This document shows, one piece after another, positions 12,190 through 24,331 of a stretch of 64,000 bases of DNA (its first letter is position 1; every line of letters starts with the position of its first letter). The notes beneath the pieces are model-generated. The model saw only the letters and a list, made by a program, of their open reading frames with translations, did not search any database and was not told the DNA's origin. Source of the stretch: Kwoniella bestiolae CBS 10118 (taxonomy: Eukaryota; Basidiomycota; Tremellomycetes; Tremellales; Cryptococcaceae); contig NC_089248.1 of NCBI RefSeq assembly GCF_000512585.2, positions 868,001 to 932,000 on the forward strand, read 5' to 3'. The position numbers and the translations under genes were made by a program.

Positions 12190-12962
12190 TTTGTGTGTGT
12201 TCGATACTGATTTTACGGTTCTGTGGAACACCAACAAGATGTACAACTGTCAAAGTATACAGACTGGTTAGGCCGAATGAATCAAACCATTTTATCATCA
12301 GTTTATACTCGTAGTTGGTAGTATGATGCCATCGAAGGACGAGCTGATCGTGCCTGATGAATTACCAAACGTGAGGACTACTCCGCCGCCGGAATATCCA
12401 ACCTTTAGGTCAACAGTGCCACACAGCAAATCCCCGAATCACCAAGTCTGTAACACCGTGGAAGGAGTAATCTAATTTTCATCTCTTCTCTTTAAGTTGT
12501 TATAATAACCGGACCACCCACCATACATCACCGGCAAATCAACGTCCGAGCAAATCCACTGCCATTACCCATAACATCACCATTACTCACTGGTCAACCA
12601 GTACATACGAAACATCAGCAGGAGGGCATACAGAGCAGCAACAACCAACTATATACTGGCACAAGCAGGAGAAGATCTCCACACTGCAACTTCAAGCAGC
12701 TTAATACCTACGAAACTCATCCCACACCCAGTCACACGCTCAGCCACCCCACCCTCCCATAACACCTAACACTCGGTTACGAGATCACAAAGATTTGCCT
12801 ATTGCTATCCTTTCATCCGTTATACCTTCATACTTGTCTTACTCATCCCCCCACCTATCTCTGGATAACACGTCAATCTCATTACCGGATCCATCCATCA
12901 ATCGACATCTCCCATACCCGTCACGTGGATCTGATCTATAAACCAAGAGTTATCTAATCAGA
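12190..12962. promoter_or_regulatory. Divergent promoter between ATM1 and the Zn2Cys6 factor
   Basis: This 0.77-kb intergenic region must hold both promoters. The half nearest the transcription factor (about 12480-12960) is strongly C/T-, A-rich and poor in G, resembling a long fungal 5' leader. It contains a CACGTG box at 12922-12927, 36 bp before the ATG. No canonical TATA box stands out. Confidence 0.4.
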
Positions 12963-15900
12963 ATGAAACGAAATTGGGAAGGTTCAGGAGGATCATCCAC
13001 TGGTAATTCTTCTTATGGACAATCAAATGGAATACCAGACGAATCAGGTGGATGGGTACAGGTATCCTCTCATCCATATGCCCAAGCCTACTCCTCGATG
13101 CCGAACCCATTCCAACCTTCCCCTTTACACAATTCGACGACGTACGATCAAAGTTCCCAATACATCGATAACAATCTTCAATCCCACACTCACCAAGATA
13201 AGAAACCGCGAACGGACAACTCGCCGAGAGAATTAGGTGGAGGAGAGAGTGATAATGATGAGGAAGATGACGAGGAGGACGACGAAGATAACGATGGCAG
13301 TGCGAAGGGGACGCCAGCTGGAAAAGGGAAGGGAGGGAAGGGGAAGGGGGATAAACCGAAAGTCAAGTTGACGAGAGGGTCTAGGTGAGCCACGCTTCAC
13401 AAATTCTCGTTCTATGAGAGAGTTCGAGCCAATAATTCTCCTTCTATAGAGCTTGCATCGCTTGTCGAAAGATTAAGATGAGGTGTATACCTGATGAATC
13501 TGCTGGTCCAGGTGCACCATGTAAGGTGGGTAGTGGTTCCTCCCACAGCACAGATCACAAAGACTATATGAGCTGAGGATTAGATGTATATACCAGCGGT
13601 GCAAATCAGGTGGTCACGAATGTATATTCGAGGAATCGAACCGAGGTAAACGAAGTACTCGTAAGAACGAAGCCATGGCAGCCAAGATGGCCAAATTCGA
13701 AGCTGCTTTGAAGGGCATTGGCGCAGTGAGTGATAGTCTACCTTAGTCGGCTTACATCACACAGTTGGTCTTCTGTATACTTAGCTGGAGGATATTGTCT
13801 ATAGGCATTGAGCAACCTCGACCAACCAGCTCTCAACTCATTCTCGACAGCTCTACACTCCACTACAGCCGATACGGACGTGATCAACCTGATCACCTCG
13901 CACACTTCGCCCTCTGCCGTCCCAACCCTCGCAGTAGCTATGAACCGACAATCGTACAATTCCGGTGGAGGAGGTGTAGATGGATATCCAGGTGAAATGA
14001 GAGGAGAGGACAGTGCACATGGTCCACATCATTCACAACCACCCTTATCACCCAGATTACATTCTCTCCCCGATAACGTACTCTCCCCATTGGGATTGTT
14101 AGCGGAAGCAAGTCTGCAGAACACCGATAGCAAGAAGAACAAGAATCAAAATCAGAAGTCTGGATCATCTCCCGGTCATAATAACAGCGGTAATGCCCAA
14201 GGTGGGAAACCATTACATCGGGCCTCAGCACTGAGTTTCGATGGAAGGTCAAACCCTCCACCTAGGAGTGGAAGTCCGATGGGTCTTTCACCGGGAAGTT
14301 ACAGGATGGCCACGAGCGATATACGAGGTGGGAACGGCGTCAGCGTAGCTGAGGAGGAAGATCATAACGCTTTCATGGAGAATGGGCAGGGTGTAGCTTC
14401 GCATAACTATTTTAAATTGGGTGAGCCTTATGTCCTAGACTCCGATCCGACCTATCGGAAGATGTTGTATGCTGATAAGGATTGTTGTCATTTGATTAGC
14501 GGGAATGCAACCTGCAGCTGGATTGAGCGATAACAGACTACCCGAGCTCATGACGATAGTTTCCAGAGAGGAGATCGGAGAGCTTTTCGATATCTTCTTT
14601 GATCATAGTGAGTTAGCTTCTCGCCGTCCCAGGAAGCGCTTTAGCTGATCATCTTCTGGATCAGTGGCATTCCACGTTCCGTTGGTTTATCGAGAATTTC
14701 ACACGCCCGACTTGGTCTTACAGCGAAGTCAATTCTTGTGTACAGTGTAAGCTGATCTGGTCCTAGGAAAGAATGAAACAATAGCTTACAGTGCTTTCCA
14801 GGATATGCGCTCTCGCCGCTAGGTATTATCATAAACGACCTGAGTTACATGCTCAATTATCAGCTTATGCCAAGAGACTGGCCTTCGAGGTGCCCTCTAG
14901 AGGGTGAGCATTTGTCATACTATGCTGATTGAACCGATATCGCTGGCACGAATGCTGACTCTGGGCGTTCTTTCATTTTTTATTGAATAGATATAAGTCT
15001 GTCGAAGTCGTTCAAGCATACTTGTTGCTCTCTTTATGGACATTAGGTCCGGAGAAGACGTTCGAACAGGATAGGACTTGGTTGATGCTTGGTATGGCTA
15101 TAAGGTTTGTTAGTTCCTTTGTACTCTACGGCATGTGAGCTGACATCATACGATTCTCAGGATGGCGACCGATCTTAACCTTCACAGGAAGAGTATCGTA
15201 TCTGGCTTAGACACTGAAGAAGGCAAAGCTAGGGATTTAGAGGTGGGTACTTCATATTGCCTTGACACTGTCTCCAGAGCTGTGACTGGTGGTAGACGAG
15301 CTCATATCTTTTCGTGGAATCTGCAGATAATCAACCGTGAAAGATGCTGGTTACACTGTTTCGTCCTCGATCGGTCCCTCTCCGCTCAGATGGGTAAACC
15401 GTACACTCTCAGAGAAGACTATATCATCCGAAATGCCTGTGAAGCATCATGGCATCAACAACGATTCTCACTACCCTCCGATAGACCTTTGTCGGCTTAT
15501 GTAGTCTTACAGCAGATCATGAGTAGGGCGATTGACTCGATTTATAGTAGTACTACTACAGTCAGCGGTTTGAGACATGATTGCGATTGTGAGTGTGTCT
15601 TTGATTTGGATTGGAAGCGGTGGGAGGCGGCGGAGACGCAACATAGCTTATGCAATTATTGTTGTAGATATGTTGATCGTACGATCTGCTCATGAAGAGC
15701 TCAGAAGATGGTTAACAGAGGTAAGTCAGCTTATGTACCAACGGAGAGGATGTTAGCTGATTATCGTGCTTCACAGTGGAATAAACCCGAACAGTATGTA
15801 CAGCTATCGTGACGATCTCTTGAGGTCGTGCTTCAGCTAATTGTGGTTACAATCCGCAGATACGTGGGAATGGCTGGAATCTCAGATGGAAAGACGGAGC

Positions 15901-17499
15901 ACGACTCAAGGGCACAATTCTATTTTGCTTACTCAAGCTTGGTTTTGTATTCGTTCGGTCTTGAGAATGCTCTGGAAGTGAGTCATAACTCACCGTGCAT
16001 TGAAAAAACGACTGTAATGCTGACTGTCCGATGTATTAATCTCAGCGCGCTAAAATGGATATATCGTTTTTCTTGACCAACGTGTACGAAGCGGCTACGG
16101 TGAGCTTCTCTCTCTCTTCCTAGAGGACTGGGCAAACAAGCTTACATGTAATGTGATGTAGCGAGTCTGTACCGTGGTCAAAGAAGAATTCCTGCCCAAA
16201 GGTTATTTACCTTATTTACCGGATACCAACTTTGTGATGTGCAGTTATGCTGTGAGTTTACCCACAGAAAGAATGTCAGAGCCAAAGCGCTGATTCCATG
16301 GCGACAGCTGTTATCTTTGTTGAAATTGCTCAAACCCGAACTTCGACCATATCATGATTCCGAAGAACCCATCTTCAAGCTTGTTTCGTGAGTTGGGTTG
16401 TTTAGCTACGTTATGGTCAGTAAACAAGTATAGCTAATAGCAACCCGCGTCGCAGTGAAATGGCAGATATCCTTGAAGACTGTGCCGTCGACCCATCCCA
16501 CCAACCAGCAATCTACGCAGCCTTCATCCGCGAGATCGTACGTAAGACCCGAGAGCTCCGACACGGCTCCACAACTACCGCACCCACCTCCCCGGGAACA
16601 CTGCTGAGCCAACAAATACATGGGACGATGGCTACTGGACATCCGATCGCGATAGCCCCTGTCGCTGGTACGGTCGGGACAGACCATTCCACAGCTGTTG
16701 CCGCTGCCGTGGCGGCTGTTGCTGCTGCTGCCAATCAGAATAACACGGGGGTGTATGATCCGCAGTTGTTGGATCAGCATGCTAATTGGCAGCCTGGGGA
16801 TTTGTTGCCTGGTCATGCTGAGACGCAGTTTGCTTATATCCCTCAAGGGGGTGATATGATGTAAGTCATGTACTTCTTTGTTTAGATCAATCCCCATCTC
16901 TCTCTAGACTTGGTCGTCAAGCGCGTCTGATTAGATCTAAATTTCCCGATCGATATCAACTCCACAAATATACTCGCGTACCAAGACTCCATGCTAATCA
17001 CTAAATAATAACGCAGGATCCTCCCCTCCCAAGCCGGCCCTTCCGTCGCCCCTTCACCAACCGCAGCATTCCTCGCCAACCCCCTATCATCCACCTCGAC
17101 CTCCGGCAACGGACTCCAGAATTCCCAAAATTACGTCTCAACTCCCACTGCATCTAATGGATGGGCAGAGTACCTCCCTACGTTTATGAGTTCCGATGGG
17201 TTCGACGGATGGGACGGTAGTATGCTTTTACCGGGTTTTGGAAGGAATCAAATTACGTTGGGTGGGGGGTTGTTACATAGTCAACATGGGAGTGGGATCA
17301 TGTGAGTTTACGTATTCTTGAGTAGTCCTTCTCTATCTTCGATTGCTCTCAATAATGTTATGGTCTGTGCACGGAGAGCGAGATGCTGATTGTTGTGCAT
17401 ATATATAGAACACCAGCTCATCAGACCCCCGTTCATAGTAGGATGGGCTCAAGGGCGGGAAGTAGAGCTCAGACTCCTCATCATGGATCTCAGGGATAA
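12963..17499 (+). CDS. Zn2Cys6 fungal transcription factor, 19 exons
   Basis: Nuclear DNA-binding regulator. Exon starts-ends: 12963-13384, 13450-13525, 13597-13725, 13805-14420, 14500-14607, 14665-14746, 14802-14903, 14991-15104, 15161-15242, 15327-15588, 15668-15720, 15777-15793, 15860-15977, 16046-16099, 16162-16251, 16308-16387, 16456-16860, 17017-17301 and 17409-17499. All junctions are GT-AG and keep frame. An acidic run plus a Lys/Gly-rich stretch precede the binuclear cluster CIACRKIKMRC...CKRCKSGGHEC (spacing C2C6C11C2C6C), which straddles exons 2 and 3. The middle is the fungal-specific regulatory domain (SLWTLGPEKTFEQ, AIRMATDLNLHRKS, SAHEELRRWLTEWNKP). The C-terminus is Ala/Gln/Ser-rich. 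The 17-nt exon 12 is unusually small. I cannot name the ortholog or target genes. Confidence 0.88.
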
Positions 17500-17804
17500 G
17501 GATAAATATGTGTGTTATGCCAAGTTTTGATACACTCCAAAATCCATTTCAGATACTGTACTTTGTACTGTTTTTCGTTTTTCTTTGTTTTTTTTCCCTC
17601 TATCACATTGCAGCTTGTACTGTATCGATACCCCTTGTCTTCTCATTTTTGCGAATCTTATGATTTTCCTCGGATAGGTCATCTATAGTTTATATAAATA
17701 AATAGCAAGAGGCGTGTCCTCATCAATGTATATAAATCACATATCGACTCTTTCTATCAAGCAGCAAGCGCTCTTGCATTGTTGAGTCATCCGTATCCAT
17801 TGCA

Positions 17805-19929
17805 CTACAAAGCTTTGAAAGCTACTTCTCTAGGTAATCTGAAGGAAAGGCAGTACATGTCTTTGTTGGGAGCGACGGATCTGACGTGGTGGAGATGATA
17901 GTCTTTCGTAGATGTTGTGAGAGGGTATGAGAGATCATCGCTTGCTCGCTGAATCCCAGCTCGAGATCAGTATAGCCTCCGAAAGAATGAATATACGATA
18001 TGTACAAAACGCTTCCACTCACTTTCAATACATCTTCCTGTGCTTTATCCAGCTCCATCTCCTTCGTAAAACAATAAACATGAACCATCGGTAATTCCCC
18101 ATCTTTCAACCCCTCACCATTCTTCCCGTATTTCTCTGTAAACTCCTGCTCTCGCAATAGAGGGGTGAAACATCCATTATAAGAGTGAAGGAAGGTCAAA
18201 GCGGAATCAGGAAGGTTCATAATGAAATGCTGAATTATCCTTGGAGGTTCAGGTAATTTCTCTTCTTCGTTTCCCTTGTCATCCCGAGAAGAGATGGACG
18301 TCAAACCTAATGTGTCCGTGACTGCGTTGACAGTATTTAATATAGCTGTTGAGATAGGTTTCTCCTCCTGCGCTTTCTTCAGCTCTAGGGCGGCCTCTCG
18401 TTTCTTCCGCTGTTCCCTCTGTTGCCTCTTTGATGGGGGTGGGGCACTGGCTTGAAAAGGGTTAAGCCACGCCTCTAGTGCTATGGTTTGGATGAACTCG
18501 TTTCCGTCTTGTTCGAATATACGCAGATTGTTTTCGACCTATTCTCGTCGTTCCTGCATTAGCTTGAGATCGCAATACTCCCCCGTCGTATGACTTATGT
18601 TATGGTGAAAAGCCAAGGCAAGCAAGCTGCACACTCACATGATTCTTCACCCTATTCTCCCGCATCCACTTTACACTCTCAGGATTCAGATCATTTCCCA
18701 ATACGTAGCTCCCCCGTTTAGCGGCAGGTACGGCGAATGGTCCTACACCAGCCATAACGTCCGCAACGAGCGAGTTGGGCTTAAATAGGTCGATCAGACG
18801 TTCGTGCTCGTGATGAAGTCGGGAGTTCCAGTAGACGAGGGAGAAGTTGAATGTGAATGTACAGTTTGATTCGTTCTGCGCGAATTTCAAGGGGTTGAGC
18901 AGTATGCCTTATGCGGAAAATTGTACGTGAATGTTGGGAGGTGAAGCTGCGATAGGGATCAATAATGGATGGTTTGCGCACCAGTGTCGTTATATAGTCC
19001 TTGTCTCCTGCTATCACCTCCATATCGAAGTACCTATACTGTGCGTGTATCGTATCTAGCTTGTTGACCACCGTTCTCAGACCTGGGTTTTTCTGTCAAG
19101 GCACGCCATCAGCTTGAATGATCTGGCAGCAGATAACCTAGCTGACTTACATCGAGTATTACCTGCCCTATAAGATATCTATACGGTAACCACTCTTCCC
19201 GAAGGTTCATATGCGCTATATGACCTGTCGAAGTGAACGACGAAGGTATATCATCGGATTTGGTAGTTGGTAAAACCGCACTGAGAATCTCAGCTATCAT
19301 TGTGATCATGCAATCATCAGCCATCTGATAACACCTCACACACCTGATTCGAATTCGTACAAGAAATTACTCACAAGTATTCCAATTATCATACCCCAGG
19401 TGTACATTCTCCCTCCTCGTTCCCGACGTCTCACTCTCTATCACCTGTTTAACCTCCGACGGTATATCCTCCTCTTTGGAGACATGTAGTCTGATCCACT
19501 TGATACCCTCTTCGCCACTCTGCGACTCGACGATAGGTTTCACCTTCGGTAGTTCCAATACGAGACTACCCATATCCAGATCGTGTTCTGTCAGCTCAAA
19601 GGCCATTGCAAGGGAATGGGGTGATTAGCTCACCCTCTTAAAGCAGGGTTTGATCTGACTTTCCCTACTTTCGACGCTTCCACAGCTACGGATACAACAG
19701 GGACATCTCGCTGGAAAGCCTGCCTGTCTAATGTTTGCATGCCGATATGTTGAGGAGGTCTCATGTACTCTGCGAGAGCACCGTGAAGCTGAGAGGATGA
19801 GGAAGAGGAGGGAACGGACATAGTGAATGATCGTCGAAAGGAAGGTACCAATACTGTAGGAGGTCTAGGAGAGGATGAATAGCATTTAGGTCTTGTAGGA
19901 AGCAGTGATCTGAGAGAAAATCTCAGCAT
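17805..19929 (-). CDS. TRM5: tRNA (guanine(37)-N1)-methyltransferase Trm5
   Basis: Methylates G37 next to the anticodon using S-adenosylmethionine, which prevents +1 frameshifting; family members act in cytosol/nucleus and mitochondria. Seven exons (minus): 19929-19634, 19565-19375, 19293-19151, 19092-18982, 18875-18639, 18538-18023 and 17948-17805, giving 545 residues. Diagnostic segments are [25 protein letters not shown], the SAM-binding loop [17 protein letters not shown] with acidic [20 protein letters not shown], and the C-terminal [20 protein letters not shown]. The first 36 residues are basic and Ser-rich (mitochondrial presequence). Met37 (19821, MSVPSSSSS) could give a cytosolic form. 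The true stop is at 17805-17807, reached only by splicing the last intron (18022-17949). Reading through that intron gives a wrong C-terminus. It is convergent with the zinc-cluster gene. Confidence 0.93.
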
Positions 19930-20499
19930 TAGCTGCGGAAGTTGCAGCGCTGGTTTGTCTTATCGATGTTGGATTCAGAGGCTATTGTTGATCGCTATTG
20001 ATAGGAATTTTCGACGACATTACTCTCGAGGTAACTTAACTCACAAAATGTCATGAAAGTGGAGGAGTGAACAATCGAGTTTATCCGACGTTTTGCCGCA
20101 TTCCATACTCGTGGCATCGACGAGCGAACAGTCATGAGATGGCACGCATATCAACAGAGTCAGTCACCATGGTCTGGAATGCACAGCGAGACGATGATGA
20201 TGTGAGATCAGCGAGGCAGAAATGGAGGCAGACATCTCAACTACAGCACTTGGGATTCCCATCTGGTCCCCCACGTTGGTACTGACCGAGCGATATCCAG
20301 CCTGAGCTGCGCAGAGCTGACGGGATGCGGCGTTTTCTGGATTCTATGACCGTAGATGGAGGAAGAAGGTAAAAAGAGAGTATGCGGTCTTTACCGGTAG
20401 CTGGTATAGCGATGCATGTCTGATGGTACATGTTAAGTGACAGTGAATTTGATATATCAGTACGAGCTGTGAGTGGGAACAGCCTCTAGCCTCGGTTTT
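19930..20499. other. Intergenic region between TRM5 and the first family 2 gene
   Basis: This 0.57-kb stretch contains the TRM5 promoter and the 3' flank of the family 2 gene. Short frames are present on both strands, but none resembles anything else in the window. Nothing further is recognised. Confidence 0.35.
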
Positions 20500-21225
20500 T
20501 CAATCTTCTCTTTCGACCTCTCCGTCAAGCTCGATCGTCGAATCGAACTCGAGCGTGATCTTGTTATCTTTGAAGATTGAGAGTAAAATATCGTTGACAA
20601 CTGACTCTTCGTCTTTAAACGGTGCCAAAGTCGTCGCAGATCCAGGAATGAAGGTCATATTGACCTGGCGATTCACGAAATCCCCGCATCTTCCAAAGGT
20701 ATCATCGTCCATTAGGTCCACCACGAGAGTTCCCTCTCCCAGATTGTGGGCGTTCCGGATGTTCCGATGCCTGAGACTTCTTTCTGGCCACCTTGTATCG
20801 ATTGGTTCGATATACACACTGAAAGTCTCCACTTTCTCCAACGCATTCCGCTTTCTCAACTCCTTCAACACAGGATGCATTCCAGATTCCCCGCCTTGAC
20901 AAAGCTCTGATTCGTCCGTCACGTAACACTCGCCCGTACCTGGCGAACCATCCACTGTACAGTCGAACTGATAAGCTGGATGTTCGTGCGTCATAACTTC
21001 ATCCAGCCAGTCGTCGGTCCTTGATCTACCCTCTGTCTGGGTGCGGGACTGGGTGTTGCCGATGATCATCTTGAATCGTTCACTTACAGGGGGAAGATTC
21101 CAGTAAGGTATCGCCGATTGAGTGTCCTCGTTGACAAAGCTGAGAAGAGCTGGTGAGCTGGGCACATTGGTGAAGCTGGTATCATTTTCTTCCGAGGATG
21201 AGTCATCGTTGGCTGCATTGAGCAT
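20500..21225 (-). CDS. Family 2 orphan protein, copy 1
   Basis: Single-exon frame, 241 codons from the ATG at 21225; the frame is open further upstream without another ATG. Shared blocks with the other family 2 copies are: GSPGTGECY, corresponding to LGTLDGEC at 59 kb; HPVLKELRKRNALEKVETFS, corresponding to the leucine-rich helix plus F..F.SI strand; VYIEPIDT; and a late FVNRQVNMTF...KDEESVVNDIL block, corresponding to FEVSWDIDSP...SSKDALRDIV. The first 50 residues are acidic and Ser/Asn-rich. No signal peptide, membrane segment or catalytic motif is visible. The cluster of four copies here runs on the minus strand. The function is unknown. The family assignment rests on aligned motifs, not on overall identity, which is low. 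Confidence 0.62.
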   Translation of the reverse strand: MLNAANDDSSSEENDTSFTNVPSSPALLSFVNEDTQSAIPYWNLPPVSERFKMIIGNTQSRTQTEGRSRTDDWLDEVMTHEHPAYQFDCTVDGSPGTGECYVTDESELCQGGESGMHPVLKELRKRNALEKVETFSVYIEPIDTRWPERSLRHRNIRNAHNLGEGTLVVDLMDDDTFGRCGDFVNRQVNMTFIPGSATTLAPFKDEESVVNDILLSIFKDNKITLEFDSTIELDGEVERED

Positions 21226-21880
21226 GTTGTTATTTGTTCTGTTTCTGGGATGGTCGGATGAAGAGATCAGCGCCGAGGTAGCACTGGATGAGTAAGACAA
21301 CGATGCAATGATATGCCTTCATGAAATGCTTATTCCAGCAAGTCTGGCAGGGCGGAACGGCTGTTGATGGGCGCTGTGCAAAAAGACGATATCATCCTTT
21401 GACTTTGAGAATCTCGCATGCACCCTTCAGGTTCAAAGGATGGTCCAGTGGTAGCATATCTTGTGCCATCACCCCTTAAGATCTCCGTCAGAATGGAGCC
21501 AGGTCCCCGAGGAGTATTTTTGCTACGCAATCCTCATACCGAAAAGGCCCAGCAGATCTTCAGCAAGAGAGCTCCTGGTCAAGTCTCATGCACGACAGAT
21601 CACTCTAAACGGAATAGTAGGCTCCACATTCATGGAATCTGAGATGTGTCTGTCACACCACTTGCATCGGTTCGGATCACTGACACCACCCAAATAGTAC
21701 CCACCAGCAATTCAGAACAACCTTGAATTTCATCTCGGATGCTCCATGTAAGTCGACCTTGACCCGTACACCATCCATCAATGATGCATGAACAGTATAT
21801 GCACTACGACAACTGAAGTCCGAAAGCATTTTCCAGAAAATGAGGCAGCTCACACTACTTCTGTGTATACGACTGGACAC
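21226..21880. other. Intergenic region between family 2 copies 1 and 2
   Basis: This stretch of about 0.65 kb shows no defensible gene. After the copy 2 stop codon the same minus-strand frame stays open for 67 more codons (to 21677), with a VRVKVDLHGASEMKFKVVLN stretch. I regard this as untranslated or vestigial. Confidence 0.3.
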
Positions 21881-22813
21881 CTAAGACACAGAGGGAGTGA
21901 ACTTGTTCAAAAGGACTGTTGTTGATCTTGACACATTATCTGGCCATCTACGAGTTACTTCAATGCGAAGGTTGGCCTGTGAGTTGACAGATACCTCGCT
22001 CGGACCGATAGCAGCGAGTATCATTTGCCTGGTGTCATTATTTGCACATGCAACATCCACCAGGGACAAACCAATTGCTGAATCTGTTACCTGGTTGCCC
22101 ATGGCGGTGAATAGATTGTAATCATCGTGAGATTGAGCAAGGGACATCTGATCTTGGTACTCTCCAATGTTATCAGCATCACTACCAAAGCCTTTGACGG
22201 AGTTAATTAGCCAGTCATTGGATTTTGGATTGATCCTTAAAGTGATGGAGTGAATTCTAGCAAAGGCATTGCTGTCGATCAAGTTTGCAATTTGAGACTC
22301 GTCTTTGATCATGTCTCTCAACGCGAAAGATCGGGGCAGGATCATACTCCCGCTGATCTCAGCTTCTGATTCCTGGGTAAGTCCAGTATCTTTGTCGACA
22401 TTGATCGTACATTTGAGGGGCGCGATCCACGGGGAGATATCGAGTCTCGTTTGCCTATCGAGTAAAGCTTCGGTGAGGTTCGTAGGACCCAGCCCTTTGC
22501 TTTTCGCCTCTTCGTGCTTTTCGTTCAAGGCGTACGCGTTGATCGTTCTAGAATAACGATTGGCCACCCGGGGCAGACTCTTCAGGTAGGAGCTAACTCT
22601 CTCTTGAAAACTGGTTTGACTGAATCCAGTTTCAGCTGGAAGTGGTAGTCCCAGCAAAACATTTCCTACAATATTCGCGACCCCACTGTGACGGGAGTCT
22701 GCATTGACAGTGTCTTCAATTCTGGTCGAATGATCGAGAAGAGGTGCAATTGAAGCGGTATCATCGGCAAGGTTCCGGTTGTATCGGGATGATCGAAAAA
22801 AACGGCGGTTCAT
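21881..22813 (-). CDS. Family 2 orphan protein, copy 2
   Basis: Intact single-exon frame of 310 codons with an ATG at 22813. The N-terminus is basic (MNRRFFRSSRYNRN), then polar. The family blocks follow in order: QERVSSYLKSLP; PLKCTINVDKDTGL; FALRDMIKDESQIANLIDS leading to NAFARIHSITLRINPK, equivalent to DAFKNFRSIGFTLKPVD at 59 kb; then SAIGLSLVDV and the closing VNSQANLRIEVTRRW, equivalent to VNSALRIDVRR in copy 4. Alternating hydrophobic strands suggest a beta-sandwich-like fold, but that is inference. There are no introns, secretion signal or known domain. This is the best minus-cluster query for the family. The function is unknown. Confidence 0.68.
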   Translation of the reverse strand: MNRRFFRSSRYNRNLADDTASIAPLLDHSTRIEDTVNADSRHSGVANIVGNVLLGLPLPAETGFSQTSFQERVSSYLKSLPRVANRYSRTINAYALNEKHEEAKSKGLGPTNLTEALLDRQTRLDISPWIAPLKCTINVDKDTGLTQESEAEISGSMILPRSFALRDMIKDESQIANLIDSNAFARIHSITLRINPKSNDWLINSVKGFGSDADNIGEYQDQMSLAQSHDDYNLFTAMGNQVTDSAIGLSLVDVACANNDTRQMILAAIGPSEVSVNSQANLRIEVTRRWPDNVSRSTTVLLNKFTPSVS

Positions 22814-23625
22814 CAGATAGGAGCGAGCACTGCGTGTTGCGTGGTGGTAATACAGACGATAGTTTGGATGTCAGTTGTTCTCCTACTTTTGGTTAATGCT
22901 TTATATACAGCACCTTTCTCAAGGTAGGACACCGCGATCTTTCTGATTGCCTTCCTGAAGAACTATCCAGTCTCATCAATACGTCATGGAGTAGAGGCAG
23001 GAAGCCATTCCAAACAAAGGAGTTTGAGGTGGATCTGTGCTTCTTGAATCTCGACCAGCCACTCCACGCGAGGACATCCATTCAGGTAGGGAATATTTCT
23101 GGTTGTCTCTTTCGGTTATGTGATTCTCGTAGCGGTGCATACAGTATCAAAGGGTCAGGGTCTCCACTTTCGATGACGCCTTTGCTTTCGCAATGAAGGA
23201 GACTACTTCACCGCCTCCCAACTTGGGGTAGCGAGAAGATAGTCGATGTCTTCTACTCGGGACTGCATGGTCTCGTTCACTTTGACTCTGTCCCCCTTTT
23301 TTCGAAGCAGGAATTAAGTCAGTCTGAACCCTGATGTGTACATGCAGCTAGTTGTCCGCTCAGATAAAACCTCTCCTGCTGACACGGTTTTGCTGACACC
23401 ATGGGTATCAGTTGTGTCATCTGCGGGGTATGGTACGTTTGCGTCAACCGGCTTTACGCTGCAGATTTATCAAATCTCATGTAATACCCCAAGTCATAAA
23501 TCATGTACAGAAAAAGTGTCACATCTCCCTTCCTAAACCTTGACCCACTCCGTCCGAAACGATATCAGCCAAGCATTACCACAGTCCAGGTACCTGAGCC
23601 CCCAATGAGCACAATGGCTCTGCGG
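22814..23625. other. Intergenic region between family 2 copies 2 and 3
   Basis: This 0.8-kb stretch has no supported gene. A 62-codon minus frame starting with ATG at 23081 has no family motif and is left out. The sequence may include decayed family 2 material, but I could not align any block. Confidence 0.3.
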
Positions 23626-23961
23626 TTATTGCGTAGCAGGTTCAAGATCAACCTGGAATGTAGCGGTCGTATCAACTTGTTTTCCAGACTTCTTAAGCTG
23701 CCTACCCAATATACGTTTCGTTTGAAGGTAGCTCCGCCCCAATTTAACATCATAGTCTGCCAAAGAAATCCTGGCGCTGGCATTGCTGACCGATTTTCCT
23801 TTGCTTGAATAAGTCTTGGAGTACTTCGTATCTCGATGAGGCCTCATTGAGGGCACACAAGAGGTTCGGTCGTTACCAGGTTCCACAACCCCTCGAAAGG
23901 CCTCATCCATCCAGGTGGGCTCGGGGCATGGGTGTACCTGGAAGCTCAATCTTCCAGAGGT
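23626..23961 (-). pseudogene. Truncated family 2 copy 3 (C-terminal remnant)
   Basis: This minus frame opens directly after a TAG at 23964-23962 and ends at 23626. It reads RLSFQVHPCPEPTWMDE, which aligns with MTLTIQPSQDTQWAGE of copy 4. It ends VDTTATFQVDLEP, aligning with VNSALRIDVRR. The N-terminal two thirds of the family are not found in frame upstream. Minus-strand frames between 23970 and 24310 are interrupted by several stops. Either the upstream exon is spliced (an ...atgatag acceptor precedes it) or this is a decayed copy; I favour decay. It sits between copies 2 and 4 in the same orientation. Confidence 0.42.
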
Positions 23962-24331
23962 CTATCATGACGTGATGATTCAGTAAATGCGGCGTCCGTA
24001 TCTTGCGTTGGGCAAAAGGGATGAGCACAGCTTTTCTTGACGTCACAAAAAGATGGAGAAGCAAGAACGGCGAATGTGTTTGACCAGGTGGCTCAAAGGA
24101 TTATGAGTTACAGTATCATCCTTGATGACGTAGCAGAAGATTTACCCCTCAACATTTTGAACTCTAGGGAAGATTGTGTGGTTACGGTGCTGTATAGCGT
24201 CAGACGATCAAGCGAGATTCGATCAGATTTGAGAGTATATGGGATGAGTTCTTCCTGCACACATGCTCACAACTATGCAGACACCACAGCACAGACACAT
24301 GCATCCAGATAGACTAGACCAGATCGACAGC

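Noticed and set aside
17822..18304. TRM5 C-terminus read straight through to a stop at 17822
   Set aside because: Splicing 18022-17949 restores the conserved [20 protein letters not shown] end in another frame, stopping at 17805.
21677..21880. Continuation of the family 2 copy 2 frame past its stop codon as a readthrough extension
   Set aside because: The family C-terminal block is complete before the stop, and the extension has no counterpart in other copies.
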